Shown: piece by piece, positions 55,492-64,000 of the stretch | Layout: every line of letters begins with the position of its first letter | How positions within the stretch are numbered: position 1 is the stretch's first letter | From: Enterococcus hermanniensis | GTDB taxonomy: Bacteria > Bacillota > Bacilli > Lactobacillales > Enterococcaceae | Direction of reading: 5' to 3' | Assembly (NCBI RefSeq): GCF_001885945.1 | Contig: NZ_JXKQ01000006.1 | Coordinates: forward strand, 124,124-188,123 | DNA: 64,000 bases | Translations under genes and position numbers: made by a program | Notes under the pieces: model-generated | The model's database searches: none | The model's input: the letters and a program-made list of their open reading frames with translations, nothing else | What the model was told of the DNA's origin: nothing

Positions 55492-56829
55492 ATGGAACAG
55501 GCTTTTTTTTATCAAAATCCTGAATTAAGTACAAACAAAAAAATATTATTAGCTGTTTCGACCGGTGTGGATTCAATGGTTTTGCTACATTTATTAGAAA
55601 AACTAGAAAGCTCGATTGGTGTCGCACATGTTGATCATCAATTACGGGAAGAATCAAAAGCAGAAGCTAATTTTTTAAAGCAATACTGTGAGGAACGTGG
55701 GATTCCTTTCTATTTAAAAGTATGGCAAACACCGTTGAAAAAAAATATGGAGGCGGAAGCTCGGAAGTTGCGCTATGATTTTTTTGCAACGGTCATGGTA
55801 AAAGAAGGTTATGATCTTTTGCTGACAGCGCATCATGGGGACGATCAATTGGAAACGCTTTTGATGCGTTTAGTGCGCGGTGGTTCACTTGCGGGACATG
55901 CAGGAATCTCCAAATTTCAACCTTTTGCTACTGGGGAGTTAGTGCGTCCATTATTATCATTTTCGAAAGAACAGATCTATGATTACGCAAAAAAGCAACA
56001 ATTGACGTATTTTGAAGATGTAACAAATGAATCATCAGATTATTTTCGTAACCGAATCCGCTTGAAGATTGTCCCGGAACTAAAAAAAGAAAATGCCCAA
56101 CTTCTAGAACATGCCAATCAATTTCATCAACAATTGACTTGGGCGGATCAATTGATTCAACAAGCACTAAAAGAAAATTTAAGAAAAGTTGTAACTGATG
56201 GTGCGCAGTGGTCATTTACTCAAGAGGCATTTCCCGTAGATACTGGGGCACGTTATTATTTTTTAGCGGCTTTGTTCCAACAGATCGCTGAAAAACAAGA
56301 ATTAGTAGTCTCACAGCGACAGTTATTTGCAGTGTTAGAGCAATTAGAAAAACCAAGTAGCCAATGGTGCATTGATCTAGGTAATTCCTGGCAATTTGTC
56401 CGTCGGTATAATCACTATTTTATTGAAAGAAAGCGCGCCATCGATAGTCAGGAAGAGCGACTGATCTATGAAAATGACGAGACGATCCTTTCAGATGGCT
56501 GTGTGATACGAGTAGAAAAAAAACTTTCAGGCGATGCTTGTGGGGTAGACCAAGTACCATTACCGCTGACTGTGAAATTTCCACTAATGATCCGCCATCG
56601 AAAGCCCGGGGATCGCATTCGTTTGACAAAGAATCTAACAAAACGTGTCAATCGTTATTTTATTGATAAAAAAATTCCAACGGCAGAACGAGATGCCGCA
56701 TGGATCGTTGAAGATGCGACAGGAGAGGTATTAGCAATCTTATCATTTGTTAATTCCTATTTGAGTATTGCTACTGAAACTGATAGAATACACTACATAC
56801 TTGACTATACGCTTAAAAAAGCGAACTGA
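55492..56829 (+). CDS. tilS: tRNA(Ile)-lysidine synthase
   Basis: 445 residues from ATG 55492 (AAGGAG six nt upstream). Converts C34 to lysidine in tRNA-Ile(CAU), changing its identity; essential in most bacteria. N-type ATP pyrophosphatase loop at about residues 22-30 reads [15 protein letters not shown] where the family usually shows SGGxDS, a Gly to Thr change at the second position. Later motifs are normal: [38 protein letters not shown], and [29 protein letters not shown]-terminal domain recognises the acceptor stem. Together with hpt and ftsH it forms a conserved trio. Confidence 0.93.
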   Translation: MEQAFFYQNPELSTNKKILLAVSTGVDSMVLLHLLEKLESSIGVAHVDHQLREESKAEANFLKQYCEERGIPFYLKVWQTPLKKNMEAEARKLRYDFFATVMVKEGYDLLLTAHHGDDQLETLLMRLVRGGSLAGHAGISKFQPFATGELVRPLLSFSKEQIYDYAKKQQLTYFEDVTNESSDYFRNRIRLKIVPELKKENAQLLEHANQFHQQLTWADQLIQQALKENLRKVVTDGAQWSFTQEAFPVDTGARYYFLAALFQQIAEKQELVVSQRQLFAVLEQLEKPSSQWCIDLGNSWQFVRRYNHYFIERKRAIDSQEERLIYENDETILSDGCVIRVEKKLSGDACGVDQVPLPLTVKFPLMIRHRKPGDRIRLTKNLTKRVNRYFIDKKIPTAERDAAWIVEDATGEVLAILSFVNSYLSIATETDRIHYILDYTLKKAN

Positions 56830-56842
56830 AAGGAGTTTCTAT

Positions 56843-57388
56843 ATGCTAGAAAAAGATATTGAAAAAATCTTGATCACTAGAGAAGATATTCAAAGCCGTT
56901 GCGTTGAATTAGGTGCGCAGCTAACTACAGATTATATGGATAAAAATCCCCTGGTGGTTGGTATTTTAAAAGGAGCGATTCCTTTTATGGCAGACATCAT
57001 CCGCGAAATCGATACCCATTTAGAATTAGATTTTATGGATGTCTCAAGTTACGGTAACCAAATGGTCTCTTCAGGTGAAGTGAAAATCATTAAAGATTTA
57101 GATACCAACGTAGAAGGCCGCGACTTATTAATCGTAGAGGATATCATTGACAGTGGTCGAACGTTGGGCTACTTGGTTGATTTATTCAAATATCGTAAAG
57201 CAAAATCAGTGAAAATCGTCACATTGTTGGATAAACCAGAAGGCCGCGTGGTTGATATCCAAGCTGATTATATTGGATTTGATGTACCAAATGAATTCGT
57301 AGTTGGTTATGGCCTGGATTACGCAGAAGCGTATCGTAATTTGCCTTACGTAGGCGTATTGAAGCCAAAAATTTATCAGTCAAATTAG
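56843..57388 (+). CDS. hpt: Hypoxanthine phosphoribosyltransferase
   Basis: 181 residues from ATG 56843 (AAAGGAG upstream). Salvages hypoxanthine/guanine to IMP/GMP using PRPP. PRTase signature [17 protein letters not shown] (PRPP loop), [18 protein letters not shown], and [20 protein letters not shown] at the end. B. subtilis HprT binds FtsH region proteins and is co-transcribed with tilS, as here (13-nt gap). Confidence 0.97.
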   Translation: MLEKDIEKILITREDIQSRCVELGAQLTTDYMDKNPLVVGILKGAIPFMADIIREIDTHLELDFMDVSSYGNQMVSSGEVKIIKDLDTNVEGRDLLIVEDIIDSGRTLGYLVDLFKYRKAKSVKIVTLLDKPEGRVVDIQADYIGFDVPNEFVVGYGLDYAEAYRNLPYVGVLKPKIYQSN

Positions 57389-57490
57389 TGACCGAAAAAA
57401 ACTCAGTGTGATATACTTAAAAGGTCAGGATTGATAAAACTTTTAACAAGCTAAACAGCTAACAAGCTAATAAGCGTGAGGAGGACGTAG

Positions 57491-59551
57491 ATGAATAAAA
57501 ACAATAAGGGAGTAAAAAATGCTCTCTATTATATTCTCGTCATCTTAGCGATGGTTATGGTTGTTTATTTCCTATTTGGAGATAACAAATCAGCATCGCC
57601 AGATATCGAGTATTCAACTTTTACTGAACAGATGCAAGAAGGCAAAATTAAAAACGTGAAGATCCAACCAGCCAGTGGTGTTTACAAAATTACTGGTGAG
57701 TACAAAGAAAAACAAGAAGTTGCTAACTCTGGTGGTTTAAGTATCATCGGTTCAACTGATACAAAAACAACACATTTTTCAACGATCGTTTTACCAAATG
57801 ATACGACGTTGAGCCAAGTTACTGATTTAGCAAAAGAAAATAGTGTTAAAACAGAGATTGATGAAGAATCAAGCAGCGGTATGTGGGTTACTTTATTAGT
57901 AAGCTTCTTGCCGATTTTGATCATGATTTTCTTCTTCTATATGATTATTGGTCAGCAAGGCGGCGGTGGTGGCGGCAATGGCCGTGTGATGAACTTTGGA
58001 AAATCAAAAGCCAAAGAAGCAGACAAAAAAGCCAATCGTGTACGTTTCTCTGACGTAGCCGGAGCTGAAGAAGAAAAACAAGAGCTAGTCGAAGTCGTGG
58101 AATTCTTAAAAGATCCACGCCGTTTCGTCGAACTAGGTGCTCGTATACCTGCAGGTGTTCTTTTAGAAGGACCTCCCGGAACGGGTAAAACGTTGCTTGC
58201 GAAAGCTGTTGCCGGTGAAGCAGGAGTGCCATTTTATTCGATCTCAGGTTCAGATTTCGTAGAAATGTTCGTTGGTGTCGGAGCATCCCGTGTCCGTGAC
58301 CTATTTGAAACAGCGAAGAAAAATGCTCCTGCGATTATCTTTATCGATGAAATCGATGCGGTTGGTCGTCAACGTGGTGCTGGTATGGGCGGCGGTCACG
58401 ATGAACGTGAACAAACCTTGAACCAATTGTTAGTTGAAATGGATGGGTTTGATGGGAACGAAGGCGTCATCGTCGTCGCTGCTACAAACCGTTCAGACGT
58501 ATTAGACCCAGCGTTATTACGTCCAGGACGTTTTGACCGTCAAATCTTAGTCGGTCGTCCAGACGTTAAAGGTCGTGAAGCAATCTTACGTGTACATGCG
58601 CGTAATAAGCCTTTAGCAGATGACGTTGATTTGAAAGTCGTTGCCCAACAAACACCAGGTTTTGCAGGTGCAGATTTGGAGAACGTCTTGAATGAAGCAG
58701 CTCTAGTTGCTGCTCGTCGTAACAAGAAAAAAATTGATGCTTCAGACGTGGATGAAGCGGAAGATCGCGTGATTGCAGGTCCTGCTAAGAAAGACCGTGT
58801 AATTAGTAAAACTGAACGTGAAACCGTTGCTTACCATGAAGCGGGTCACACAATTATCGGTATGGTCTTGAATCGTGCACGGGTTGTTCATAAAGTAACG
58901 ATTATCCCTCGCGGACGTGCTGGCGGATACATGATCGCTTTACCAAAAGAAGATCAAATGTTAATGTCTAAAGATGACATGTTTGAACAAATCGTTGGAT
59001 TACTTGGTGGACGTACGGCGGAAGAAATCGTCTTTAACGTTCAAACAACAGGGGCTTCAAATGACTTTGAACAAGCAACTGCTTTGGCGCGTAGTATGGT
59101 CACTGAATACGGGATGAGTGATAAGCTTGGTCCGGTTCAATACGAAGGCAATCATCAAGTCTTTGTAGGCCGTGATTATGGACAAACAAAAGCTTATTCT
59201 GAACAAGTGGCTTTTGAGATCGACCAAGAAGTTCGTAAGATCTTGATGGAAGCTCATCAAAAAGCCCATGAAATTATTGAAACACATCGTGAACAACATA
59301 AATTGATTGCTGAAAAACTTCTAGAGTTTGAAACATTAGATGCTAAAGCAATCAAATCATTGTTCGAAACTGGTGAAATGCCTGGGGGCGCCAACAGCGC
59401 TTATCCAAGTGAAAAATCTCAAGCTCAAACATTTGAAGAAGCTAAACGTGCTTTGGAAGAAAAAGATGCGGAGAAACAAGCGGAAGATAAGACGGTTGAA
59501 CACAAGCAATCAGACGATAAGATTGAACCAGACGATACAACAGATAAGTAA
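57491..59551 (+). CDS. ftsH: ATP-dependent zinc metalloprotease FtsH
   Basis: 686 residues. Membrane-anchored AAA+ protease that removes misassembled membrane and regulatory proteins. Two N-terminal helices (about 11-30 and 130-152) with an extracytoplasmic domain between, a Gly-rich hinge, AAA domain with [43 protein letters not shown], and the zinc protease site [12 protein letters not shown]-terminal tail is acidic and unconserved ([21 protein letters not shown]). GAGGAGG before ATG. A 100-nt gap separates it from hpt and contains AT-rich sequence with repeated ACAAGCTAA but no clear heat-shock operator. Confidence 0.97.
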   Translation: MNKNNKGVKNALYYILVILAMVMVVYFLFGDNKSASPDIEYSTFTEQMQEGKIKNVKIQPASGVYKITGEYKEKQEVANSGGLSIIGSTDTKTTHFSTIVLPNDTTLSQVTDLAKENSVKTEIDEESSSGMWVTLLVSFLPILIMIFFFYMIIGQQGGGGGGNGRVMNFGKSKAKEADKKANRVRFSDVAGAEEEKQELVEVVEFLKDPRRFVELGARIPAGVLLEGPPGTGKTLLAKAVAGEAGVPFYSISGSDFVEMFVGVGASRVRDLFETAKKNAPAIIFIDEIDAVGRQRGAGMGGGHDEREQTLNQLLVEMDGFDGNEGVIVVAATNRSDVLDPALLRPGRFDRQILVGRPDVKGREAILRVHARNKPLADDVDLKVVAQQTPGFAGADLENVLNEAALVAARRNKKKIDASDVDEAEDRVIAGPAKKDRVISKTERETVAYHEAGHTIIGMVLNRARVVHKVTIIPRGRAGGYMIALPKEDQMLMSKDDMFEQIVGLLGGRTAEEIVFNVQTTGASNDFEQATALARSMVTEYGMSDKLGPVQYEGNHQVFVGRDYGQTKAYSEQVAFEIDQEVRKILMEAHQKAHEIIETHREQHKLIAEKLLEFETLDAKAIKSLFETGEMPGGANSAYPSEKSQAQTFEEAKRALEEKDAEKQAEDKTVEHKQSDDKIEPDDTTDK

Positions 59552-59559
59552 TAATAAAC

Positions 59560-59589
59560 AAGCGGCTATCTTCGGATAGACCGCTTTTT
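59560..59589 (+). terminator. ftsH terminator
   Basis: AAGCGG-CTATC, TTCG tetraloop, GATAG-A-CCGCTT, then TTTT; one bulged A. Confidence 0.9.
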
Positions 59590-59659
59590 ATTTTGTAGTA
59601 GCTATCAGTTGGTTGTTTAAAACTAGGAGAGTAAAATGTGGTCAAAGGAGTTGTATAAA

Positions 59660-59962
59660 ATGAAACGGAGTGAAAAAGCACGTTTGATGATGGATCAAAT
59701 CAGCCAAGCCTATGGGACTGAAACAGTAAAACATATACCAGAAATCCAAGAGCTTCTATTAAGTAATGCAAAGATATTGGAAAAATCTGAAGACTGTGGT
59801 TTAGTAGCAACTAGAATTTGTAAAGGGTTAGCGCTCTATGCCCTCTCCCATACCCATGACTTCCCTGAGGTATTAGCTGATTTGCATACTCAGTTAAAGG
59901 TTGAAGCTGTAAAATATGATGCTACCGCTATGACCGCATTATTATTACCAATCTGGTTTTAA
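59660..59962 (+). CDS. Enterocin A-type bacteriocin immunity protein (orphan)
   Basis: 100 residues from ATG 59660 (AAAGGAG upstream). All-helical soluble protein, predicted four-helix bundle: RSEKARLMMDQISQAYG, EIQELLLSNAKILEKSED, ICKGLALYALSHTHDFPEVLADLHTQL and a final AVKYDATAMTALLLPIWF. This helical layout and length fit the EntA_Immun family, which protects producers against class IIa bacteriocins by guarding the mannose PTS. No bacteriocin precursor, ABC transporter or regulator gene is near. It lies between two terminators, with no shared transcript with ftsH or hslO. Confidence 0.72.
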   Translation: MKRSEKARLMMDQISQAYGTETVKHIPEIQELLLSNAKILEKSEDCGLVATRICKGLALYALSHTHDFPEVLADLHTQLKVEAVKYDATAMTALLLPIWF

Positions 59963-59964
59963 CT

Positions 59965-59990
59965 AACAGGTGACTATCGCCTGTTTTTTA
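59965..59990 (+). terminator. Terminator after the immunity gene
   Basis: AACAGGTG / CGCCTGTT stem (one G-U), 5-nt loop, six T. Confidence 0.85.
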
Positions 59991-60035
59991 TTTAAAATTT
60001 GAAACTTAAACTTTTCCCATGCTCATACAGAGAAG

Positions 60036-60064
60036 TTGAAAAAAAACGAAACACCTAGTATGAT
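60036..60064 (+). promoter_or_regulatory. Promoter of hslO-dusB
   Basis: TTGAAA (60036-60041), 17-nt spacer, TATGAT (60059-60064). Confidence 0.7.
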
Positions 60065-60107
60065 GCAATCACGAGTAAAAAAGTTTGAATAAATGAGGAG
60101 TAAACAA

Positions 60108-60992
60108 ATGAGTGATTATTTAGTTAAAGCATTAGCTTATGAAGGCTTTGTACGAGCATACGCAGTAGATGCGACAGAAACGATTTCAGAAGCACAACGC
60201 CGACATGATACTTGGAATACGGCATCCGCGGCTTTAGGTCGAACGATGATTGGGGCGCTGATGTTAGGTGCGACATTAAAAGGCGAAGATAAAATGACTG
60301 TCAAAGTTGAAGGCGATGGTCCTGCAGGTGCGATCGTGGTTGATAGTAATGGTAAGGGTGATGTCAAAGGTTATATCAAAAATCCACACATCAGTTTGCC
60401 ATTAAATGAAGTAGGGAAAATCGATGTCCGCGGGGCAGTCGGTACGTCAGGGATGTTTACGGTCATCAAAGACTTAGGTTTAAAAGAGCCTTTTTCTGGT
60501 CAAACGCCGATCGTTTCAGGAGAATTAGGGGAAGACTTCACCTATTACTTAGCAGTCTCAGAACAAATTCCGTCCGCAGTTGGCGTTTCAGTTTTGGTAG
60601 ACACCGATGATACGATCAAAACAGCGGGTGGCTTTATGATCCAAATCATGCCGGGCGCGAGCGACGAAATCATTGACCAAATTGAATTACGATTGAAAGA
60701 AACGACGCGTATTTCTACTTTATTAGATGAAGGTCAAACACCAGAAACAATTTTGAAAAGCTTATTAGCGACCGATGATGTCGATTTTTTAGAAACGATG
60801 CCGGTACAATTCAAGTGTGATTGTTCCAAAGAAAAATTTGCCTCAGCCATTATTACGTTAGGAGCAGATCAAATCCAAGAACTAATCGATCAAGATCATG
60901 GAGCTGAAGCGGTCTGTGCTTTTTGCAACAATAAATACCAATATAGTGAAGCGGATCTAGCGGAATTGAAACAAGAAATTTTGGGGGAATAA
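60108..60992 (+). CDS. hslO: Redox-regulated chaperone Hsp33
   Basis: 294 residues from ATG 60108 (GAGGAG upstream). Oxidation-activated holdase. N-terminal dimerisation domain, with [37 protein letters not shown], and the redox zinc site near residues 237-272, CDCSKEKF and CAFCNNKY (CxC and CxxC). All four Cys present, so redox control is intact. Followed by dusB after 2 nt. Confidence 0.96.
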   Translation: MSDYLVKALAYEGFVRAYAVDATETISEAQRRHDTWNTASAALGRTMIGALMLGATLKGEDKMTVKVEGDGPAGAIVVDSNGKGDVKGYIKNPHISLPLNEVGKIDVRGAVGTSGMFTVIKDLGLKEPFSGQTPIVSGELGEDFTYYLAVSEQIPSAVGVSVLVDTDDTIKTAGGFMIQIMPGASDEIIDQIELRLKETTRISTLLDEGQTPETILKSLLATDDVDFLETMPVQFKCDCSKEKFASAIITLGADQIQELIDQDHGAEAVCAFCNNKYQYSEADLAELKQEILGE

Positions 60993-60994
60993 TA

Positions 60995-61999
60995 GTGAAA
61001 CCTTTAAATGGTACTTGGAAAATCGGAAATATTGAAATACCTAATCGAGTGGTCGTGGCACCGATGGCGGGTATTTCAAATGCCGCATTTCGTGTGACGG
61101 TAAAAGAATTTGGTGCAGGATTAGTCGTTTGCGAAATGATCAGCGATCAAGGGATTCATTTTAGAAACAAAAAAACACTAGAGATGCTTTATATCGATGA
61201 AAGTGAACATCCACTAAGTGTCCAAATTTTTGGTGGGAATAAAGATTCGCTAGTCGAAGCAGCTGAATTTGTTCAAGAAAATACCAAAGCAGCTATCATC
61301 GATATCAATATGGGCTGTCCAGTCAATAAAGTCATCAAGGCTGAAGCTGGTGCTAAATGGTTGTTAGACCCTGATAAGGTCTATGAAATGGTTCATGCTG
61401 TTTCTTCAGCGGTAGATATTCCTGTGACGGTCAAAATGCGTACAGGTTGGGACGAACAACATGTCTTTGCAGTCGAAAATGCTTTGGCGGCTGAAAGTGC
61501 TGGAGCTTCTGCTATTGGGATGCATGGTCGGACACGTGTGCAAATGTATGAAGGTCAAGCCAATTGGGATATCTTAAAACAAGTAGCTGGCAAGTTAACA
61601 ATCCCTTTTATGGGTAATGGGGATGTACGGACCCCGGAAGATGCGAAACGAATGATCGAAGAAGTGGGTACTGATGCAGTCATGATCGGTCGAGCAGCGC
61701 TTGGAAATCCATGGATGATCCATCAGACACAACACTATTTAGAGACAGGCGAATTGATTCCGGAACCGAGCGCCCGCGAAAAAATTGCGACTGCAAAACT
61801 TCATTTTGAACGTTTGATTGATTTAAAAGGAGAGAAAGTTGCTTGTCGTGAATTTCGACAACATGCGAGCTACTATTTAAAAGGAATCCCTCGTTCTGCT
61901 AAAACAAAGGTAGCCATCAATCAAACAGAGGAAAAACAAGTGGTCTTAGATTTGCTTGATCAATTGGTTGAAAAGACGGAAGCCCGCGAAAAAAATTAG
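60995..61999 (+). CDS. dusB: tRNA-dihydrouridine synthase B
   Basis: 334 residues; GTG start at 60995. Reduces uridines in the tRNA D-loop with FMN and NADPH. NRVVVAPMAGISNAAFRVTVKEFG at the N-terminus, INMGCPVNKVIKAEAGA with the catalytic Cys and phosphate-binding segment, TVKMRTGWD, HGRTRVQMYEG, and GNGDVRTPEDA. The order hslO-dusB-lysS is typical of enterococci. Ends in a terminator. Confidence 0.95.
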   Translation: MKPLNGTWKIGNIEIPNRVVVAPMAGISNAAFRVTVKEFGAGLVVCEMISDQGIHFRNKKTLEMLYIDESEHPLSVQIFGGNKDSLVEAAEFVQENTKAAIIDINMGCPVNKVIKAEAGAKWLLDPDKVYEMVHAVSSAVDIPVTVKMRTGWDEQHVFAVENALAAESAGASAIGMHGRTRVQMYEGQANWDILKQVAGKLTIPFMGNGDVRTPEDAKRMIEEVGTDAVMIGRAALGNPWMIHQTQHYLETGELIPEPSAREKIATAKLHFERLIDLKGEKVACREFRQHASYYLKGIPRSAKTKVAINQTEEKQVVLDLLDQLVEKTEAREKN

Positions 62000-62008
62000 C
62001 TAATCTAC

Positions 62009-62039
62009 AAGCCGAATGAGGAATTCGGCTTGATTTTTT
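62009..62039 (+). terminator. dusB terminator
   Basis: AAGCCGAAT / ATTCGGCTT stem, 5-nt loop, then GATTTTTT. Confidence 0.92.
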
Positions 62040-62060
62040 GTGAATTCATTGGCATTATAA

Positions 62061-63587
<1,527 letters not shown>

Positions 63588-63594
63588 TGATAAA

Positions 63595-63632
63595 AAATAG
63601 ATGTTCAGCTTTGCTGGACGTCTATTTTTTTA
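63595..63632 (+). terminator. lysS terminator
   Basis: AATAGATGTTCAGC / GCTGGACGTCTATT-like stem with a 3-nt loop and a long T-run. Confidence 0.93.
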
Positions 63633-63808
63633 TTTTATTCAAATGTATTATTAGAAAATGATGTAAAACAAAAAACGTAAAAAAGTCTGCTTGAAATTTT
63701 GAAAAGGTAATTTTCAAATAATTTACATGTTATTTACGAACGTTCTAATAAAATGCGAATAAGAATAATCAGTAATGAAAAAAACTTCAAAAAAAACCAT
63801 AATTTTTA

Positions 63809-63837
63809 TTGACCCAATGCGATTATGTTGGTATATT
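63809..63837 (+). promoter_or_regulatory. rrn-type promoter 1
   Basis: TTGACC (63809-63814), 17-nt spacer, TATATT (63832-63837), preceded by very A/T-rich DNA. The bases from 63633 to 63808 hold no gene. Confidence 0.55.
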
Positions 63838-63890
63838 ATGTAATGTTCCAAGGCGAGCGAGTCTCGTTTAAAAAAACTTAAAAAAAGTTG

Positions 63891-63919
63891 TTGACATACA
63901 ACGGATTTTAAGTTATTCT
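63891..63919 (+). promoter_or_regulatory. rrn-type promoter 2
   Basis: TTGACA (63891-63896), 17-nt spacer, TATTCT (63914-63919), preceded by A-tracts (UP-element-like). No coding sequence follows within the window. Confidence 0.8.
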
Positions 63920-63986
63920 AACAAAGTCGCATCAAGCAGTAACAACTAACTTGAAAAACTTCTTCAAAAAAAGTTTTAAAAAGTTG

Positions 63987-64000
63987 TTGACATTAACTTT
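63987..64000 (+). promoter_or_regulatory. rrn-type promoter 3 (cut by the window end)
   Basis: TTGACA at 63987-63992 lies in a second copy of AAAAAGTTGTTGACAT (63978-63993; first copy 63882-63897). Its -10 box falls beyond the end of the window. lysS is followed by a ribosomal RNA operon in related enterococci, so these tandem promoters most likely drive 16S rRNA. Confidence 0.7.

Noticed and set aside
57400..57490. CtsR or HrcA operator upstream of ftsH
   Set aside because: GGTCAGGA and the ACAAGCTAA repeats do not match the GGTCAAA direct repeat of CtsR or the CIRCE inverted repeat.

Overview
The window is a continuous piece of a low-GC Firmicutes chromosome, almost certainly an Enterococcus close to the E. 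faecium group. The basis is gene order plus several lineage-typical proteins: mreC-mreD followed by a SagA-like NlpC/P60 secreted hydrolase, an Ldt(fm)-type L,D-transpeptidase, an IreP/IreK (PP2C/PASTA kinase) pair, an enterocin-A-type immunity protein, and the pth-mfd-yabM-yabO-divIC-yabR-tilS-hpt-ftsH-hslO-dusB-lysS block running into what look like rRNA promoters. The species is not settled by what can be read here. I see no insertion sequence, prophage, CRISPR array, tRNA or rRNA gene inside the window.

Layout. 1-3.4 kb: end of a sugar PTS operon (fructose-family EIIC, two different class II ketose-bisphosphate aldolases, ROK fructokinase). 3.4-9.3 kb: a loose set of singly transcribed genes: an MGT-type glycosyltransferase with an operator-like promoter, bioY with a BirA-type operator, a TVP38/DedA-family membrane protein behind an unusual 190-nt leader, a zinc-ribbon/DUF975 membrane protein, rpsD with an autoregulatory S4 leader, and a Cof-type HAD phosphatase. 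9.4-16.5 kb: ymdB, a YlbF/YmcA-family gene, mutS, mutL, maf, msrB. 16.6-19.3 kb: lrgA-lrgB and an Mga-like regulator. 19.3-23.5 kb: ruvA-ruvB-tetR, a convergent D-2-hydroxyacid dehydrogenase, a low-molecular-weight tyrosine phosphatase and a small unknown gene. 23.5-28 kb: TPP riboswitch and thiT, an unknown gene, a sortase, a patatin-like esterase and a PC4/YdbC protein. 28-40.7 kb: yicC, gmk, rpoZ, priA, def, fmt, rsmB, ireP, ireK, rsgA, rpe, thiN, the conserved nucleotide/translation/stress-kinase cluster. 40.8-48.1 kb: cell-wall genes (mreCD, sagA-like, vanZ-like, ldt) plus yebC and ldh. 48.4-63.6 kb: pth to lysS. 63.8-64.0 kb: three tandem sigma-A promoters that point out of the window.

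How the parts work together. The window is dominated by housekeeping functions: mismatch repair and Holliday-junction processing, transcription-coupled repair (mfd), replication restart (priA), translation initiation and quality control (def, fmt, rsmB, pth, yabO/rqcP, rsgA, tilS, lysS), and envelope growth (mreCD, divIC, sagA, ldt, sortase, IreK signalling). The most informative non-coding elements are the TPP riboswitch with clearly readable, mutually exclusive arms, the BirA operator, the S4 leader, the operator-like repeat over the glycosyltransferase promoter, and the tandem rrn-type promoters. The clearest oddities are an orphan bacteriocin-immunity gene between ftsH and hslO, a leader with two overlapping mini-ORFs in front of the DedA-like gene, a hairpin that covers the ribosome-binding site of the Mga-like regulator, and a probable CTG start in rsgA. 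I did not find convincing evidence of a wholly new multi-gene system.
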